Below are positions 26,579 to 36,400 of a stretch of 64,000 bases of DNA, in pieces. The position numbers and the translations under genes were made by a program. Source of the stretch: Comamonadaceae bacterium (GTDB lineage Bacteria > Pseudomonadota > Gammaproteobacteria > Burkholderiales > Burkholderiaceae_C); assembly GCA_027485235.1 (NCBI GenBank), contig JAIXRJ010000036.1:62001-126000 (forward strand). The letters run 5' to 3'. Below the pieces are notes generated by a model, which had not been told where the DNA came from, ran no database searches, and saw only the letters and a program-made list of their open reading frames with translations. Within the stretch, counting starts at the first letter, position 1; each line of letters starts with the position of its first letter.

Positions 26579-27526
26579 TCAGCGGGCGCAAGCCGCTTCC
26601 ACCGCGTCCACAAACAGCGCCGCCACGTCGCAGCCCATTTGGTCGGTGATCTCCTGAAAGCAGGTCGGGCTGGTCACGTTGATTTCGGTGAGGCTGTCGC
26701 CGATGATGTCCAGGCCCACCAGCATCAGGCCACGCGCCACCAAGATCGGGCCCAGCGCCTCGGCAATCTCGCGGTCGCGTGCCGAGATCGGTTGCGCCAC
26801 ACCTTTGCCGCCGGCCGCCAGGTTGCCACGCACCTCGCCACCTTGGGGAATGCGGGCCAGGCAAAACGGCACCGGCTTGCCGCCAATCAAGAGCACCCGC
26901 TTGTCGCCTTGGGCGATGCCGGGCAAAAACTTTTGCACCATCACGGTCTGTGCGCCGCCTTGGTTGAGCGTCTCGGTGATCGCGCCCAGGTTCAGGCCAT
27001 CGGCCCCCACCTTGAAGATGCCCATGCCGCCCATGCCGTCCAGCGGCTTCAGGATGATGTCGCCGTGCTCGGCATGAAAGGCGCGGATGTCGGCTTCGCT
27101 GCGGGTGACCAGCGTGGGCGCGATGAACTGCGGAAACTCCAAAATGGCCAGCTTCTCGGGGTGGTTGCGCAGCGCGGCGGGGCTGTTGAAGACCTTGGCG
27201 CCTTCGCGCTCGGCTTGGCTCAGCAGGTGGGTGGCGTAAAAGTATTCGCTGTCAAAAGGCGGGTCGGTGCGCATGATCACCGCGTCAAAATCTTTCAATG
27301 CGGCGCGTGGCTTGCCGGTCTCGACAAACCAGGCCTGGGCATCCCCCGTCAGGCGAATCTCCCGCACCACGGCCGAGACCGGCTCGCCGCGTTGCCAGCG
27401 CACACCGGCCATCTCGCAAGCGCTCACCTGGTGCCCGCGCTGTTGCACCTCGCGCATCATGGCAAAGGTGGTGTCTTTGTAAATTTTGAACGATTCGAGG
27501 GGGTCGGCAACGAAGAGGATTTTCAT
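26579..27526 (-). CDS. gshB: glutathione synthetase
   Basis: A 315-residue protein, the usual GshB length. It starts MKILFVADPLESFKIYKDTT, the conserved N-terminus of the family. Later come MRTDPPFDSEYFYATHLL, GDIILKPLDGMGGMGIF (ATP-grasp glycine loop) and VGLDIIGDSLTEINVTSP. It ligates glycine to gamma-glutamylcysteine. ATG 27526 fits this N-terminus; a longer frame to 27586 is not needed. gshA is not in the window. Confidence 0.97.
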   Translation of the reverse strand: MKILFVADPLESFKIYKDTTFAMMREVQQRGHQVSACEMAGVRWQRGEPVSAVVREIRLTGDAQAWFVETGKPRAALKDFDAVIMRTDPPFDSEYFYATHLLSQAEREGAKVFNSPAALRNHPEKLAILEFPQFIAPTLVTRSEADIRAFHAEHGDIILKPLDGMGGMGIFKVGADGLNLGAITETLNQGGAQTVMVQKFLPGIAQGDKRVLLIGGKPVPFCLARIPQGGEVRGNLAAGGKGVAQPISARDREIAEALGPILVARGLMLVGLDIIGDSLTEINVTSPTCFQEITDQMGCDVAALFVDAVEAACAR

Positions 27527-27602
27527 GCCGGTCATTGTAGGTGGGACCTTCACGTCTTGGAGGGAGAATGCCGGTGCTTCGCGCACGGCCTGGAATGCAG
27601 AG

Positions 27603-27642
27603 GACCCCCGGTGTGCGGGGGTCAGACCCTGCCAACAGGGTC
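27603..27642 (-). terminator. tandem hairpins after the secretion operon
   Basis: Two adjacent perfect hairpins are present. GACCCCC (27603-27609) pairs with GGGGGTC (27617-27623), and GACCCTG (27625-27631) pairs with CAGGGTC (27636-27642). They lie 17-57 bases beyond the stop of the minus-strand glycosyltransferase gene. No T-run follows, so termination is plausible but not certain. Confidence 0.5.
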
Positions 27643-27659
27643 ATGCGAGGGCAACCGGG

Positions 27660-28625
27660 TCATGTGGTCAGGGACTGAATGGCCATGAGGAATGTCTCCC
27701 TTTCAGAAAAATACCTGGCTTTGGCATTTTGGCCAAGCGCGGCCTTTTCTTTTTCAGACAGTCCGAGCGCAGTTTCGATGGCCGATTGAAGGCCTGTCTT
27801 GGAGGCGATGAATTGCACACCTTGATTGTGCTTTTGGTAACGAACGGGTTGGACCAAGATGCCACTGTGGGCATCGATCAACTCGTTCATGGGCGGGGCG
27901 TCCAGGGCAATGATCAGTGCGCCCAGGGCGCGGGCTTCGTTGATGTAGTGACCGAAGCCTTCCATTTGTGACGTGCAAAGGTGTATGCCGGTCTGGCTGA
28001 CCACTTCTTGCAATTCTGGCGTGTTCATGAACCCCATGCGCAGCTTCAAATTCTTGAATGGAATCCATTCGGGAACATCGATGTTCTTGTCGTAAAAATG
28101 GACTTTCAGTGGGGGAAATGCTGGATTTTCCAGCCAGATGTCCATCAGTTCCTGGGTGTGACGGGTTTTTGATTTCCCGCTGAAATGCCCCCAGGATTCA
28201 AAATTGAGCGCGGAGTCCTTCAAAGCGAAAGAGGTGAATCCGATCAAATGGTGAGGTTTGCCTGGAAAGAGCTTCTTGAAAATGTCCATCCCGAATTGTG
28301 TTTTGTGCCAAAACTCCGTCACCCCATTTTGGGCATTCAATGTGACTTTGCTGGTACACCATTCGGGATTGGGGACAAAAATAACCCTTTGGTAATGCTG
28401 CAACACCGGGTGATCAAACACATTCTCAACGAAAATGGCCGACTCGCCAAAGGGCTCAAATTGACTCGGCTGGACGTTTTCGTCTGAGGACTTTTGATAA
28501 GCCTGCGCAGGCAAACAGACGATGCGTGTGCGCTTTTCCCCGATGGCTTTTTTCAAAACACGGGCATCCACCATCAAGCCATGGCTGTGGCTCGGCACAA
28601 AAATATCAAATTTGATCGGGTTCAT
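27660..28625 (-). CDS. glycosyltransferase, GT-B (group 1/GT4-like) fold
   Basis: A 321-residue protein. The C-terminal half carries the GT4-like pattern LCTSQMEGFGHYINEARALG then APPMNELI, equivalent to the EGFGxxxxEAMA signature that binds the sugar-nucleotide donor. The N-terminal half starts KFDIFVPSHSHGLMVDARVL. GC content is lower than in most neighbours. It follows the HlyD-like gene by 40 bases, so it is probably the last gene of the TolC/ABC/HlyD operon. It may glycosylate the giant secreted protein encoded divergently; that is inference from context. Confidence 0.75.
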   Translation of the reverse strand: MNPIKFDIFVPSHSHGLMVDARVLKKAIGEKRTRIVCLPAQAYQKSSDENVQPSQFEPFGESAIFVENVFDHPVLQHYQRVIFVPNPEWCTSKVTLNAQNGVTEFWHKTQFGMDIFKKLFPGKPHHLIGFTSFALKDSALNFESWGHFSGKSKTRHTQELMDIWLENPAFPPLKVHFYDKNIDVPEWIPFKNLKLRMGFMNTPELQEVVSQTGIHLCTSQMEGFGHYINEARALGALIIALDAPPMNELIDAHSGILVQPVRYQKHNQGVQFIASKTGLQSAIETALGLSEKEKAALGQNAKARYFSERETFLMAIQSLTT

Positions 28626-28665
28626 GAACCCACCGGGGGAGGCGGCTGCACCTGTTCAACACCGA

Positions 28666-29859
28666 TCAGCGCTCGCCCAGTGATTCATTGATGGTTTTGA
28701 TGACAGGCTTGATGATGTAGTTCAAGACGGTTCTTCGGCCTGTTTTGATCTCAACACTGGCCGTCATGCCCGGCGAAATCTCAATCGCGCCCTTGCCGGT
28801 GACATTGAGGTTTTTGCTGTTGGCACGGATTCGCGCCCGGTAATAGGGCTGCTCGCCTTGCTGAAGATTTTCACTCAAGGTGTCCGCGCTGATGAACACC
28901 AGTGTTCCAGGCAGCGCGCCATAAATGGTGTAGTCGTACGCATCGATTTTGATGTTGGCGGGCATGCCCAAGCGGATGAACGCAATTTGCGAGGGCGGCA
29001 CTTTGGCTTCAACCAGCAAGTCGTCTTCCAGGGGCACAATTTGCATCACCTCTTCACTGGCCCGAATGACGCCACCTTGCGTCGTGATGCGCACATTCTT
29101 GACGATCCCGCGCATGGGTGAGCGCAGCTCTGTTTGGTCCAGCAGGTTTTTGCGTTGCGCCATCATTTGAGTGACCGCGGCGAGCTCTTCTTCGGATTTG
29201 TTCAGCTCCGCCTGAGAGTCCTGGAAATACTTGTTGTTTTTGTTGGTGATTTGGGACTGTATGTCGGCCACTTGCCGTTGAAGACGCAAGATTTCTGTCC
29301 GGCTGACATCGCCCGAGGCCACCAGCGGGATGTTCATGGCCAGTTCCTCTTCGACCAGCTTCTTCATGCTTTTGAGCGCACCCAACTCTTCGTTCATGGA
29401 GCTTTGGCGTTTTTTGAACAATTCGAGTTGGTTTGCGCGAAAGTCAGGGTAATCCTCTGTCTCTTTGGTAAATGAAGGGTTGCCGCCAAAGACTTCCGCA
29501 CGGAGTCTGGCAGACGTCGCCGCCAAGCCTGCCGCTTTGGCCCGGGTCTCCAAAAAGGAGGCCTGAACGCGTGTTTGGTCGATCGTGGCGAGTATTTTCC
29601 CCATCTCGACCACGTCCCCCTCTTTGACGTACAAGGCCTCCAAGGTCCCGCCATCTTGCGACTGAATGATTTGTGTGCGGGAAGACGAAATCACGGTGCC
29701 GGGCGCGCGCGTGACTTCGTCGATCTTGGCAAAGTAAGCCCAAGTCAAAGCAACCACCAAAATCATGGCCGTGACGCTCAAGACCAGGCGGGAGCTGCGC
29801 AATTCGTGCAGAACGGAAGATTTGTCTTGAGACGTGGTGAAGAACTTGAATAATTTCAT
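28666..29859 (-). CDS. HlyD-family type I secretion membrane-fusion protein
   Basis: A 397-residue adaptor. A cytoplasmic start and one transmembrane helix (about residues 27-46, RLVLSVTAMILVVALTWAYF) are followed by a lipoyl-like half (GTVISSSRTQIIQSQDGGTL). A long coiled-coil hairpin (about 110-245) comes next, then the second lipoyl half and a beta-barrel domain with RIRANSKNLNVTGKGAIEIS, ending near PGMTASVEI. It links the inner-membrane ABC protein to the TolC-like channel. It overlaps the ABC gene stop by 4 bases. Confidence 0.93.
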   Translation of the reverse strand: MKLFKFFTTSQDKSSVLHELRSSRLVLSVTAMILVVALTWAYFAKIDEVTRAPGTVISSSRTQIIQSQDGGTLEALYVKEGDVVEMGKILATIDQTRVQASFLETRAKAAGLAATSARLRAEVFGGNPSFTKETEDYPDFRANQLELFKKRQSSMNEELGALKSMKKLVEEELAMNIPLVASGDVSRTEILRLQRQVADIQSQITNKNNKYFQDSQAELNKSEEELAAVTQMMAQRKNLLDQTELRSPMRGIVKNVRITTQGGVIRASEEVMQIVPLEDDLLVEAKVPPSQIAFIRLGMPANIKIDAYDYTIYGALPGTLVFISADTLSENLQQGEQPYYRARIRANSKNLNVTGKGAIEISPGMTASVEIKTGRRTVLNYIIKPVIKTINESLGER

Positions 29860-32045
29860 ACAGTGGCCGTGATCGCTGGGGTCGGTGCAGACGAACGATC
29901 AGAAAGTGAGGGGGGATTGCGCATCAAGGCAAGGATCTTGTCGCGGGGGCCATCGGCCACGATGCGGCCTTTGTCCAAAACGATCACCCGGTCGACATGC
30001 GTCAACAGACCGGGTTTGTGCGTCACCACCAGCAAGATCGAGTCGGGATTGATCTCCTCGAACAGGTGCTTCATGACGCTGGCCTCCAGCCTGCTGTCCA
30101 TGGACGCGGTGGGTTCGTCCAGCAGCATGATTTTGGGTTGTGCCAGCAACAAGCGTGTCAAACCCACCAGTTGGCGTTGACCGCCAGACAAACCACGCCC
30201 GCCTTCGTGGATTTCAAGTTCCAGTCCTTTGGGGTGGTTCTGAATGATTTTGTCCAAGCCCGTCAAGCGGGCCATGCGCAAAACCACACTGTCATTGGGC
30301 GTGGGCAAACCCAGCGTCAAATTTTCACGCAAGGAGCCGTGGAACAAGCGCACATCCTGGGGCAAATAACCAATCTGCTCACGGACAAATTCGGGTGCCA
30401 GGTGGTCCATGTCGACGTGATCGAGAAAGACCGAGCCCGATTTGGGTTTGTAGAGCCCGGACAACAATTTGATCAACGAGGATTTGCCGGAGCCAATGGA
30501 GCCCAGCACCGCGACACGCTCGCCGGGCCGGATGGTCAAGGAAGGCACTTCCAAAATCGGGCGATCGTTGTCGTAACCAAAAACCAAATCCTTCAGTTCC
30601 AGCTGGCCGCTGCACCCATCGGGCACCACAAGCCGTTGCTCCTGCTGCCGGTCATTGGGCATGGCCATGATGGCGTTGAGTGAGCTCAAGGCGGACTTGG
30701 CGTTGGTCCATTGCAAAATCAACTGGGGAATTTGTGCCAGCGGGGCCAAGGCTCTGCCGCTGATGATGGTGCAAGCGGTCAAAGCCCCCATGGTCAACTG
30801 ACCGGTGCTGATGCCATAAGCGCCAGCGGCCACCAGGCCAATGAAATTCAACTGTTGAATGACTTGGGCCGTGCTGGTCGAGCGTGCGGTGACTTCCTTC
30901 ATCCGCAGCTCGGTGATGGCAATCGAGGCCGTCATTTTGTTGTAGCGGTCGCGCATTTTCCATTCGCCACCGGCGGCTTTGATGGACTCAATCCCATCGA
31001 CGGCTTCGATCAGAAAACCATTTTTGCGGTTTGACAGGGCCATGTTTTCCATGGTCAATTTTTCGATCGGGCGGCGGAAATAAAGGCCCGCAAAAATGGA
31101 AACGGGCAGCATGACCAAGGGCACCAAGGCCACCGGACCGGCAATCAGCGCCATCACCCCAATGAACATCAAGGCAAAAGGGGCATCGGCCAGGACAAAA
31201 AGCGTGGTCGAGGTCATGAAGGTGCGCACAGATTCAAAGTGGCGAATCTGCGAGGCAAACGTGCCCACGGTGTTGGGCCGAGCATCCATCCGGATGTCCA
31301 TGGCTTTGCCGAAGAAGACGCCCGACAGCTCCAAATCAATGGCCTTGGAGGCGCGATCGACCATGTAAGAGCGCACCTCCTTCATGATGAAATCCAGGGC
31401 GATGCCCACCAGCACACCAATGGTCAGCACCCACAAAGTCGAAAAGCCACGGGTCGGGATGACGCGGTCGTACACCTGCATGGTGTACATCGAAATCAGC
31501 AAGCCCATGGTGCTGATGATGAAGGTCGCAAAGATGGCGTCGATGAAAATGCGGCGGTGCCTGCGGATGGCAAAAATAAACCAATCGGTGGCGGTTTGCG
31601 GACCCGTCGACTCCGCCAGTTTGACCGGGGACGCGAGCAGGGCAATCAGGGTGCCACTGGCCAGGGTCTCGAGTGGGATCTCGTGGGTTTGCGCCGAGGC
31701 ATCTTCGGCCAAGCAGTCGCCGTTGCTCAAACGCCCGCGCACCAAACGCACCGCCAAACCATCGGCGGAGACCCAGATCAAGGGAAATGCCTCCGGCTGG
31801 AGGTCTTTGACCTGGAGGAAATTCACCACGGCGCCATCAAAACGGGCGCGCCACAGTTCCACCAATTTGTCGGTGCTGGGCAGCGCCGAGATTTCCACCC
31901 CATCCGCGCTGTGTTCGACCATGCCAAAACGGTGAACGGGGACGGCGTGGCCCTGAAGCGCGGCCAGCCGCGAGAGCAAAGCGCAGATGTCGGGGTCGTT
32001 GTGAAAGCTGGTGTGATTCCCGACAGGGCTGGAGTTGGATGGCAT
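29856..32045 (-). CDS. type I secretion ABC permease/ATPase (LapB-like, with C39-like N-domain)
   Basis: A 729-residue transporter from ATG 32045; TTG 32087 would add 14 residues. An N-terminal C39-peptidase-like domain (about 15-140) lacks a catalytic Cys where a peptidase would have it, so it is a CLD-type substrate-recognition domain. The six-helix ABC membrane domain spans about 165-440. The ATPase domain has Walker A GSIGSGKSSL, signature LSGGQRQLV and Walker B IMLLDEPTASMD. Such proteins export large RTX adhesins without cleaving them. The operon neighbours TolC and HlyD complete the channel. Confidence 0.92.
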   Translation of the reverse strand: MPSNSSPVGNHTSFHNDPDICALLSRLAALQGHAVPVHRFGMVEHSADGVEISALPSTDKLVELWRARFDGAVVNFLQVKDLQPEAFPLIWVSADGLAVRLVRGRLSNGDCLAEDASAQTHEIPLETLASGTLIALLASPVKLAESTGPQTATDWFIFAIRRHRRIFIDAIFATFIISTMGLLISMYTMQVYDRVIPTRGFSTLWVLTIGVLVGIALDFIMKEVRSYMVDRASKAIDLELSGVFFGKAMDIRMDARPNTVGTFASQIRHFESVRTFMTSTTLFVLADAPFALMFIGVMALIAGPVALVPLVMLPVSIFAGLYFRRPIEKLTMENMALSNRKNGFLIEAVDGIESIKAAGGEWKMRDRYNKMTASIAITELRMKEVTARSTSTAQVIQQLNFIGLVAAGAYGISTGQLTMGALTACTIISGRALAPLAQIPQLILQWTNAKSALSSLNAIMAMPNDRQQEQRLVVPDGCSGQLELKDLVFGYDNDRPILEVPSLTIRPGERVAVLGSIGSGKSSLIKLLSGLYKPKSGSVFLDHVDMDHLAPEFVREQIGYLPQDVRLFHGSLRENLTLGLPTPNDSVVLRMARLTGLDKIIQNHPKGLELEIHEGGRGLSGGQRQLVGLTRLLLAQPKIMLLDEPTASMDSRLEASVMKHLFEEINPDSILLVVTHKPGLLTHVDRVIVLDKGRIVADGPRDKILALMRNPPSLSDRSSAPTPAITATV

Positions 32046-32083
32046 GGAAAGACCGAGTTGGGGCAAAAAGGAAAGACGAACCG

Positions 32084-33337
32084 TCAAGGCTGGGTGCGCA
32101 GACGCATGTGGGTGTCATCCCAGCGGCCCGCCAGCAGCAGCAGGCGCACCTGAGACAGCATGAGCGGGTATTCCAAGTCCGTCAAAGCATAACCGGATTG
32201 GGTTCGCTCACGCTGGGCGTTGAGCACATCGAGCCAGTTTTTCCGGCCGACTTGAAATTGACGCAGGTAAGAGTCCACGATCTCCGAGGCCGACAACAAA
32301 GTTTCACGCACGGGCGCCAGCTGCAGCTGCAGCGCCAAAATTTCGGTCCATGTGGCACGCACCGTTTGTTTGAGCTTTCTGTCGTGCGACCCGACCGCTT
32401 CTTGGGCGGCAGACTTCTTGGCCGTGGCGGCACGAACATTCGACAAGGTGGACAAGCCTGCGCCCGTCTGGGCCTGCAGGGACACATAAGCCTGGCTGCG
32501 CTGGTCTGCGTTGCCAATGTTGCCAATGCGCGTCTGCAAGCCGGCCACCAGCGTGGGCAAAAACTGCGCCTGAGCCAGTTTGATTTGGCTGTCGGCCAGT
32601 TCGATTTGCGACAACAAACGGGCACGCTCGGGTGAAAAATCCAGGGCCGCCTCGACCACTTCGGCTTCCGAGAGCCCGCTCAGGGTCGGCAAGCTCGGCA
32701 CCGGCAAGATGTCTGACACCGGCTGGCCCACCAACTCCTCCAGAGCCAAACGCGCATTCTCCATTTGGCGTTCGGTCTGGATCAGTTCGGTTTTGGCTTG
32801 TTGCCAGCGAGAAGAGGCCTGCAACTCATCGGCTTTGGGATTGATCTCGGAGGCCACGCGCCGCTGGATGATGCTCAGCAAACGCGCGAGTTCGGATTCG
32901 TTTTGGCGCGAGGTTTCCAGACGCGCTTTCAGACGCAACCATTCAAAGTAACTCGAAGCGCTGCGCTGCAACAAGTCCAGTTGGGTCGTCTGGGTGGCCG
33001 CCTCGGCCGCTTTCAGTTCGGATTCAGACAGGCTGATTTGCCCGTCGATGCGACCGCCGGCCCAAAGTGGCTGCTCCAGTCTGGCCACAGAGGGCATGGT
33101 GGAGCCCACCGACTGCCACTGGGTGGAAAAGCTGGGAAACCGAGCCCATTGCGCGGCATCGAGTCGGTCGCTGGCCGCCTGTCGCTCGCTCAAGCGCGTG
33201 CGTACGTCGGGATGCTGCGACACGGCCTCACGCATCACCGACTCCAAAGACCAGGGCGCGGTTTGCGCCCGCACCAGGCCTGTGGTGGTGAAAAACAACA
33301 CCGTGAAAAGCAGTGGGAATTGGGTTTTTTTAATCAT
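32084..33337 (-). CDS. TolC-family outer-membrane channel of the type I secretion system
   Basis: A 417-residue protein with a signal peptide ending LVRA near residue 24. Two long alpha-helical/coiled-coil TolC repeats follow, e.g. WSLESVMREAVSQHPDVRTR and the internal counterpart SEAEVVEAALDFSPERARLL. ARLEQPLWAGGRIDGQISLS is characteristic of the LapE/AggA-type subgroup. It is the first gene of the secretion operon. The 162-base AT-rich gap 33338-33499 holds the promoters for it and for the divergent giant gene. Confidence 0.92.
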   Translation of the reverse strand: MIKKTQFPLLFTVLFFTTTGLVRAQTAPWSLESVMREAVSQHPDVRTRLSERQAASDRLDAAQWARFPSFSTQWQSVGSTMPSVARLEQPLWAGGRIDGQISLSESELKAAEAATQTTQLDLLQRSASSYFEWLRLKARLETSRQNESELARLLSIIQRRVASEINPKADELQASSRWQQAKTELIQTERQMENARLALEELVGQPVSDILPVPSLPTLSGLSEAEVVEAALDFSPERARLLSQIELADSQIKLAQAQFLPTLVAGLQTRIGNIGNADQRSQAYVSLQAQTGAGLSTLSNVRAATAKKSAAQEAVGSHDRKLKQTVRATWTEILALQLQLAPVRETLLSASEIVDSYLRQFQVGRKNWLDVLNAQRERTQSGYALTDLEYPLMLSQVRLLLLAGRWDDTHMRLRTQP

Positions 33338-33499
33338 AAATATTTAAATCTGAGATTTTTAAACTAAATATCAAAACTGTGTTTTCCAGTGACAAAAGGT
33401 TCACAACTGAGAAAATAGACAAATGCAACATTGATGAGGTATTATCGCACTTTGTAACGTACGCCTCGAATAATTTTCACCCATTGGAGAACCCAGAGT
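33338..33499. promoter_or_regulatory. AT-rich divergent promoter region of the secretion operon and giant gene
   Basis: The 162 bases between the two divergent starts are much richer in A+T than the surrounding genes. They contain several candidate -10 sequences (e.g. TATTAT and TTGTAA between 33440 and 33460). GGAG at 33486-33489 precedes the giant gene. I cannot assign a single start site with confidence. Confidence 0.5.
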
Positions 33500-36400
33500 A
33501 TGGCCAAGAAGAACCGTGATTCAGCAATCACAAACGCCCAACAAGCCACCCAGTTGGCAGCGGCTGCCCCCCAGGCCAATGCGGCCGAATTGCAGCAGAT
33601 GATGGATTCGATTGAGCGTTTGAAAGCGCGCACCGCGGCCCGCAAGCTCAAGACCGATCTGCAAGACGGCCAAGACGAGCAGGCGCTGAGCGAAGGCGTT
33701 GCCGGTGAGGTGGTTTCCGATTCGGGTGCACCCCTGCAAATGGCCCAAGCCAGCATCGCTGCGCCTCTGGTGGACATGGCTTCTTCTGCGGCGGCGGGCT
33801 CTGCGGTTTCTGTGGCGGCTACTTCGAGTGTGGGGACCCTGGTCGGTGGCCTCGGTGCTGGGGCCGTTGTGGGTGGTTTGCTGGGCTTGGGCACTCTGGC
33901 CTTGGCAACCGGCAATTCGGCCCAGTCCGATGTGGACGCGCTGAGTGAAACCATCACTGCTCAAGCACTTGCGCTCAAGGCGGAAATTGACGCTTTGAAA
34001 GCGGCTGACGCGCTGACCGCTGACGATATAGCCACGCTGCGTGAAGATCTGGACGCGTTGACTGTGAAGGTCAACACCAATGACGCAGCACAAACTGCCG
34101 CACTGAATGCAGCCAAGGCTGCGCTGAGCGCAGCGACGACGGCTGTTGCCGACGCTTTGGCCGCTGAAGTGACAGCACGCGTGGCCGGCGATGCGACCAA
34201 CGCAGCCGCAGTGGCCGATGCGGCCGCTGATCTGGCGACACTGACCGCAGCAGTCGACACCAAGGACGCCGCACAAACTGCCGCACTGAATGCAGCCAAG
34301 GCCGCGCTGAGCGCAGCAACAACGGCTGTTGCCGACGCTTTGACCGCTGAAATTGCGGCCCGCACCTCGGGCGACACACTGAACGCCAACAGCATCGCCG
34401 CACTGCGCACCGACCTGAACACGCTGACCACAGCAGTCGACACCAAGGACGCCGCACAAACTGCCGCACTGAATGCAGCCAAGGCCGCGCTGAGCGCTGC
34501 GACGACGGCTGTTGCCGACGCTTTGGCCGCTGAAGTGACAGCACGTGTGGCCGGTGATGCGACCAACGCAGCCGCAGTGGCCGAAGCGGCCGCTGATCTG
34601 GCGACACTGACCGCAGCAGTCGACACCAAGGACGCAGCACAAACTGCCGCACTGAATGCAGCCAAGGCTGCGCTGAGCGCAGCGACGACGGCTGTTGCCG
34701 ACGCGTTGGCCGCTGAAGTGACAGCACGTGTGGCCGGTGATGCGACCAACGCAGCCGCAGTGGCCGAAGCGGCCGCTGATCTGGCGACACTGACCGCAGC
34801 AGTCGACACCAAGGACGCCGCACAAACTGCCGCACTGAATGCAGCCAAGGCCGCGCTGAGCGCAGCGACGACGGTTGTTGCCGACGCGTTGGCCGCTGAA
34901 ATCATTGCCCGCACAGCGGGTGACGCACTGAACGCCGCCGACATCGCCACACTGCGCACCGACCTGAACACGCTGACCACAGCAGTCGACACCAAGGACG
35001 CCGCACAAACTGCCGCACTGAATGCAGCCAAGGACGCGCTGAACGCTGCGATCACCGCCTTGTCCGACGAGTTGCATGCTGACATCGAGGCTTTGTCCAA
35101 TGACATGGACGCCGCCTTGGCGCTCAAAGCCAGTGCCGCTGATCTGACCGCACTCAAAGACCGTTTCGACACCGCCCGCGCCGAACTGACCGCCTTGCAA
35201 ACCGCTGCAGGCAACAGTGATGCCGCGTTGGACGCACTGAGCGACGCTTTGGACCAGGCCAAGCTGGACTTCCAAACGGCGCTGGACAACTTGGCCAGCG
35301 ATTTGCGTGGCGAGATCTCCGATTTGGAAGATGACATGGGCCGCGCCTTGGATGACAAAGCCGATGCCTCTGAACTCGCGACACTCAAAGGCCGTTTCGA
35401 CACCGCCCGTGGCGAGTTGGACGCATTGAAAATTTTGGCCGATGGCACACGAACCGATTTGGATGCCCTGAGCGACGCTTTGGACCAGGCGAAGCTGGAC
35501 TTCCAAACGGCGCTGGACAACTTGGCCAGCGATTTGCGCGACGAAATTGCCGCTTTGTCCGACGAGATGGACATCGCCTTGGCCGGCAAAGCCAGTGCCG
35601 CTGAATTTTTGGAACTCAAAGGCCGTTTCGACACCGCCCGTGGCGAGTTGGACGATTTGAAAACCCTGGCCGATGGCACACAAGCCGATCTGGAGACTTT
35701 GCAGGCCGCTTTTGACGAGGCCACAGAGGGCTACGACGCCGCCATCGCAGCCATTTTGGCGCGCCTGGATGCGTTGGAAGCCCAGCCCGATGTTTGGGAA
35801 GCGCCTGCCCTCGAGTTGACCACGCGTCAGATTTTTGAATCTGAAGCCGGCAACGTTGACAGCAGTGCCATCAGGGCGGGTACTTTGAGCAAGGCTGTGT
35901 CCGGTGCGAGCGCCGACGTGGACAACCTCGGTTTGGGCGAAGACAACGACGCGGTGATCGCTTCGGTCAAAGTCCCCGGCATTGCTGTGGCTTACAAATT
36001 CGATGCCGGTGAAGACGGCATGTTCGAATCGGGCGACGTCATCACCTTGTCCCTGAACTACGGTGCTGGCGAAGACAGCCTGAAAACGTTCACCTACACC
36101 TTGTCTGAAGACGTCTCCGACATGGACCGCTTGGGTGAGATGGTGCGCGATCAGATGAATTCAGAAGGATTCTTTGAAAGCAACGGCATGTTCACGGACG
36201 TCAGCTACAGCAGTGAAGACGGTGAACTGATCCTGACGGACAGTGGTCCATTGTTCACGCCCGCCATGACGGCTGAGAGGGAAGTGTCTTTGGCCGAGTT
36301 GGAAAGCGGCTTCACGGTGCCTGAGGGCATGATTTACACCTCCGTGAGTGACAAGCTGGCCTTGTTGGGTGAGCTGATGAATTTCATCAGCAGCGATGGG

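Noticed and set aside
34082-35045. Possible CRISPR-like array from regular spacing
   Set aside because: The units are contiguous 183-base coding repeats in frame, with no short repeat/unique spacer pattern and no cas genes.
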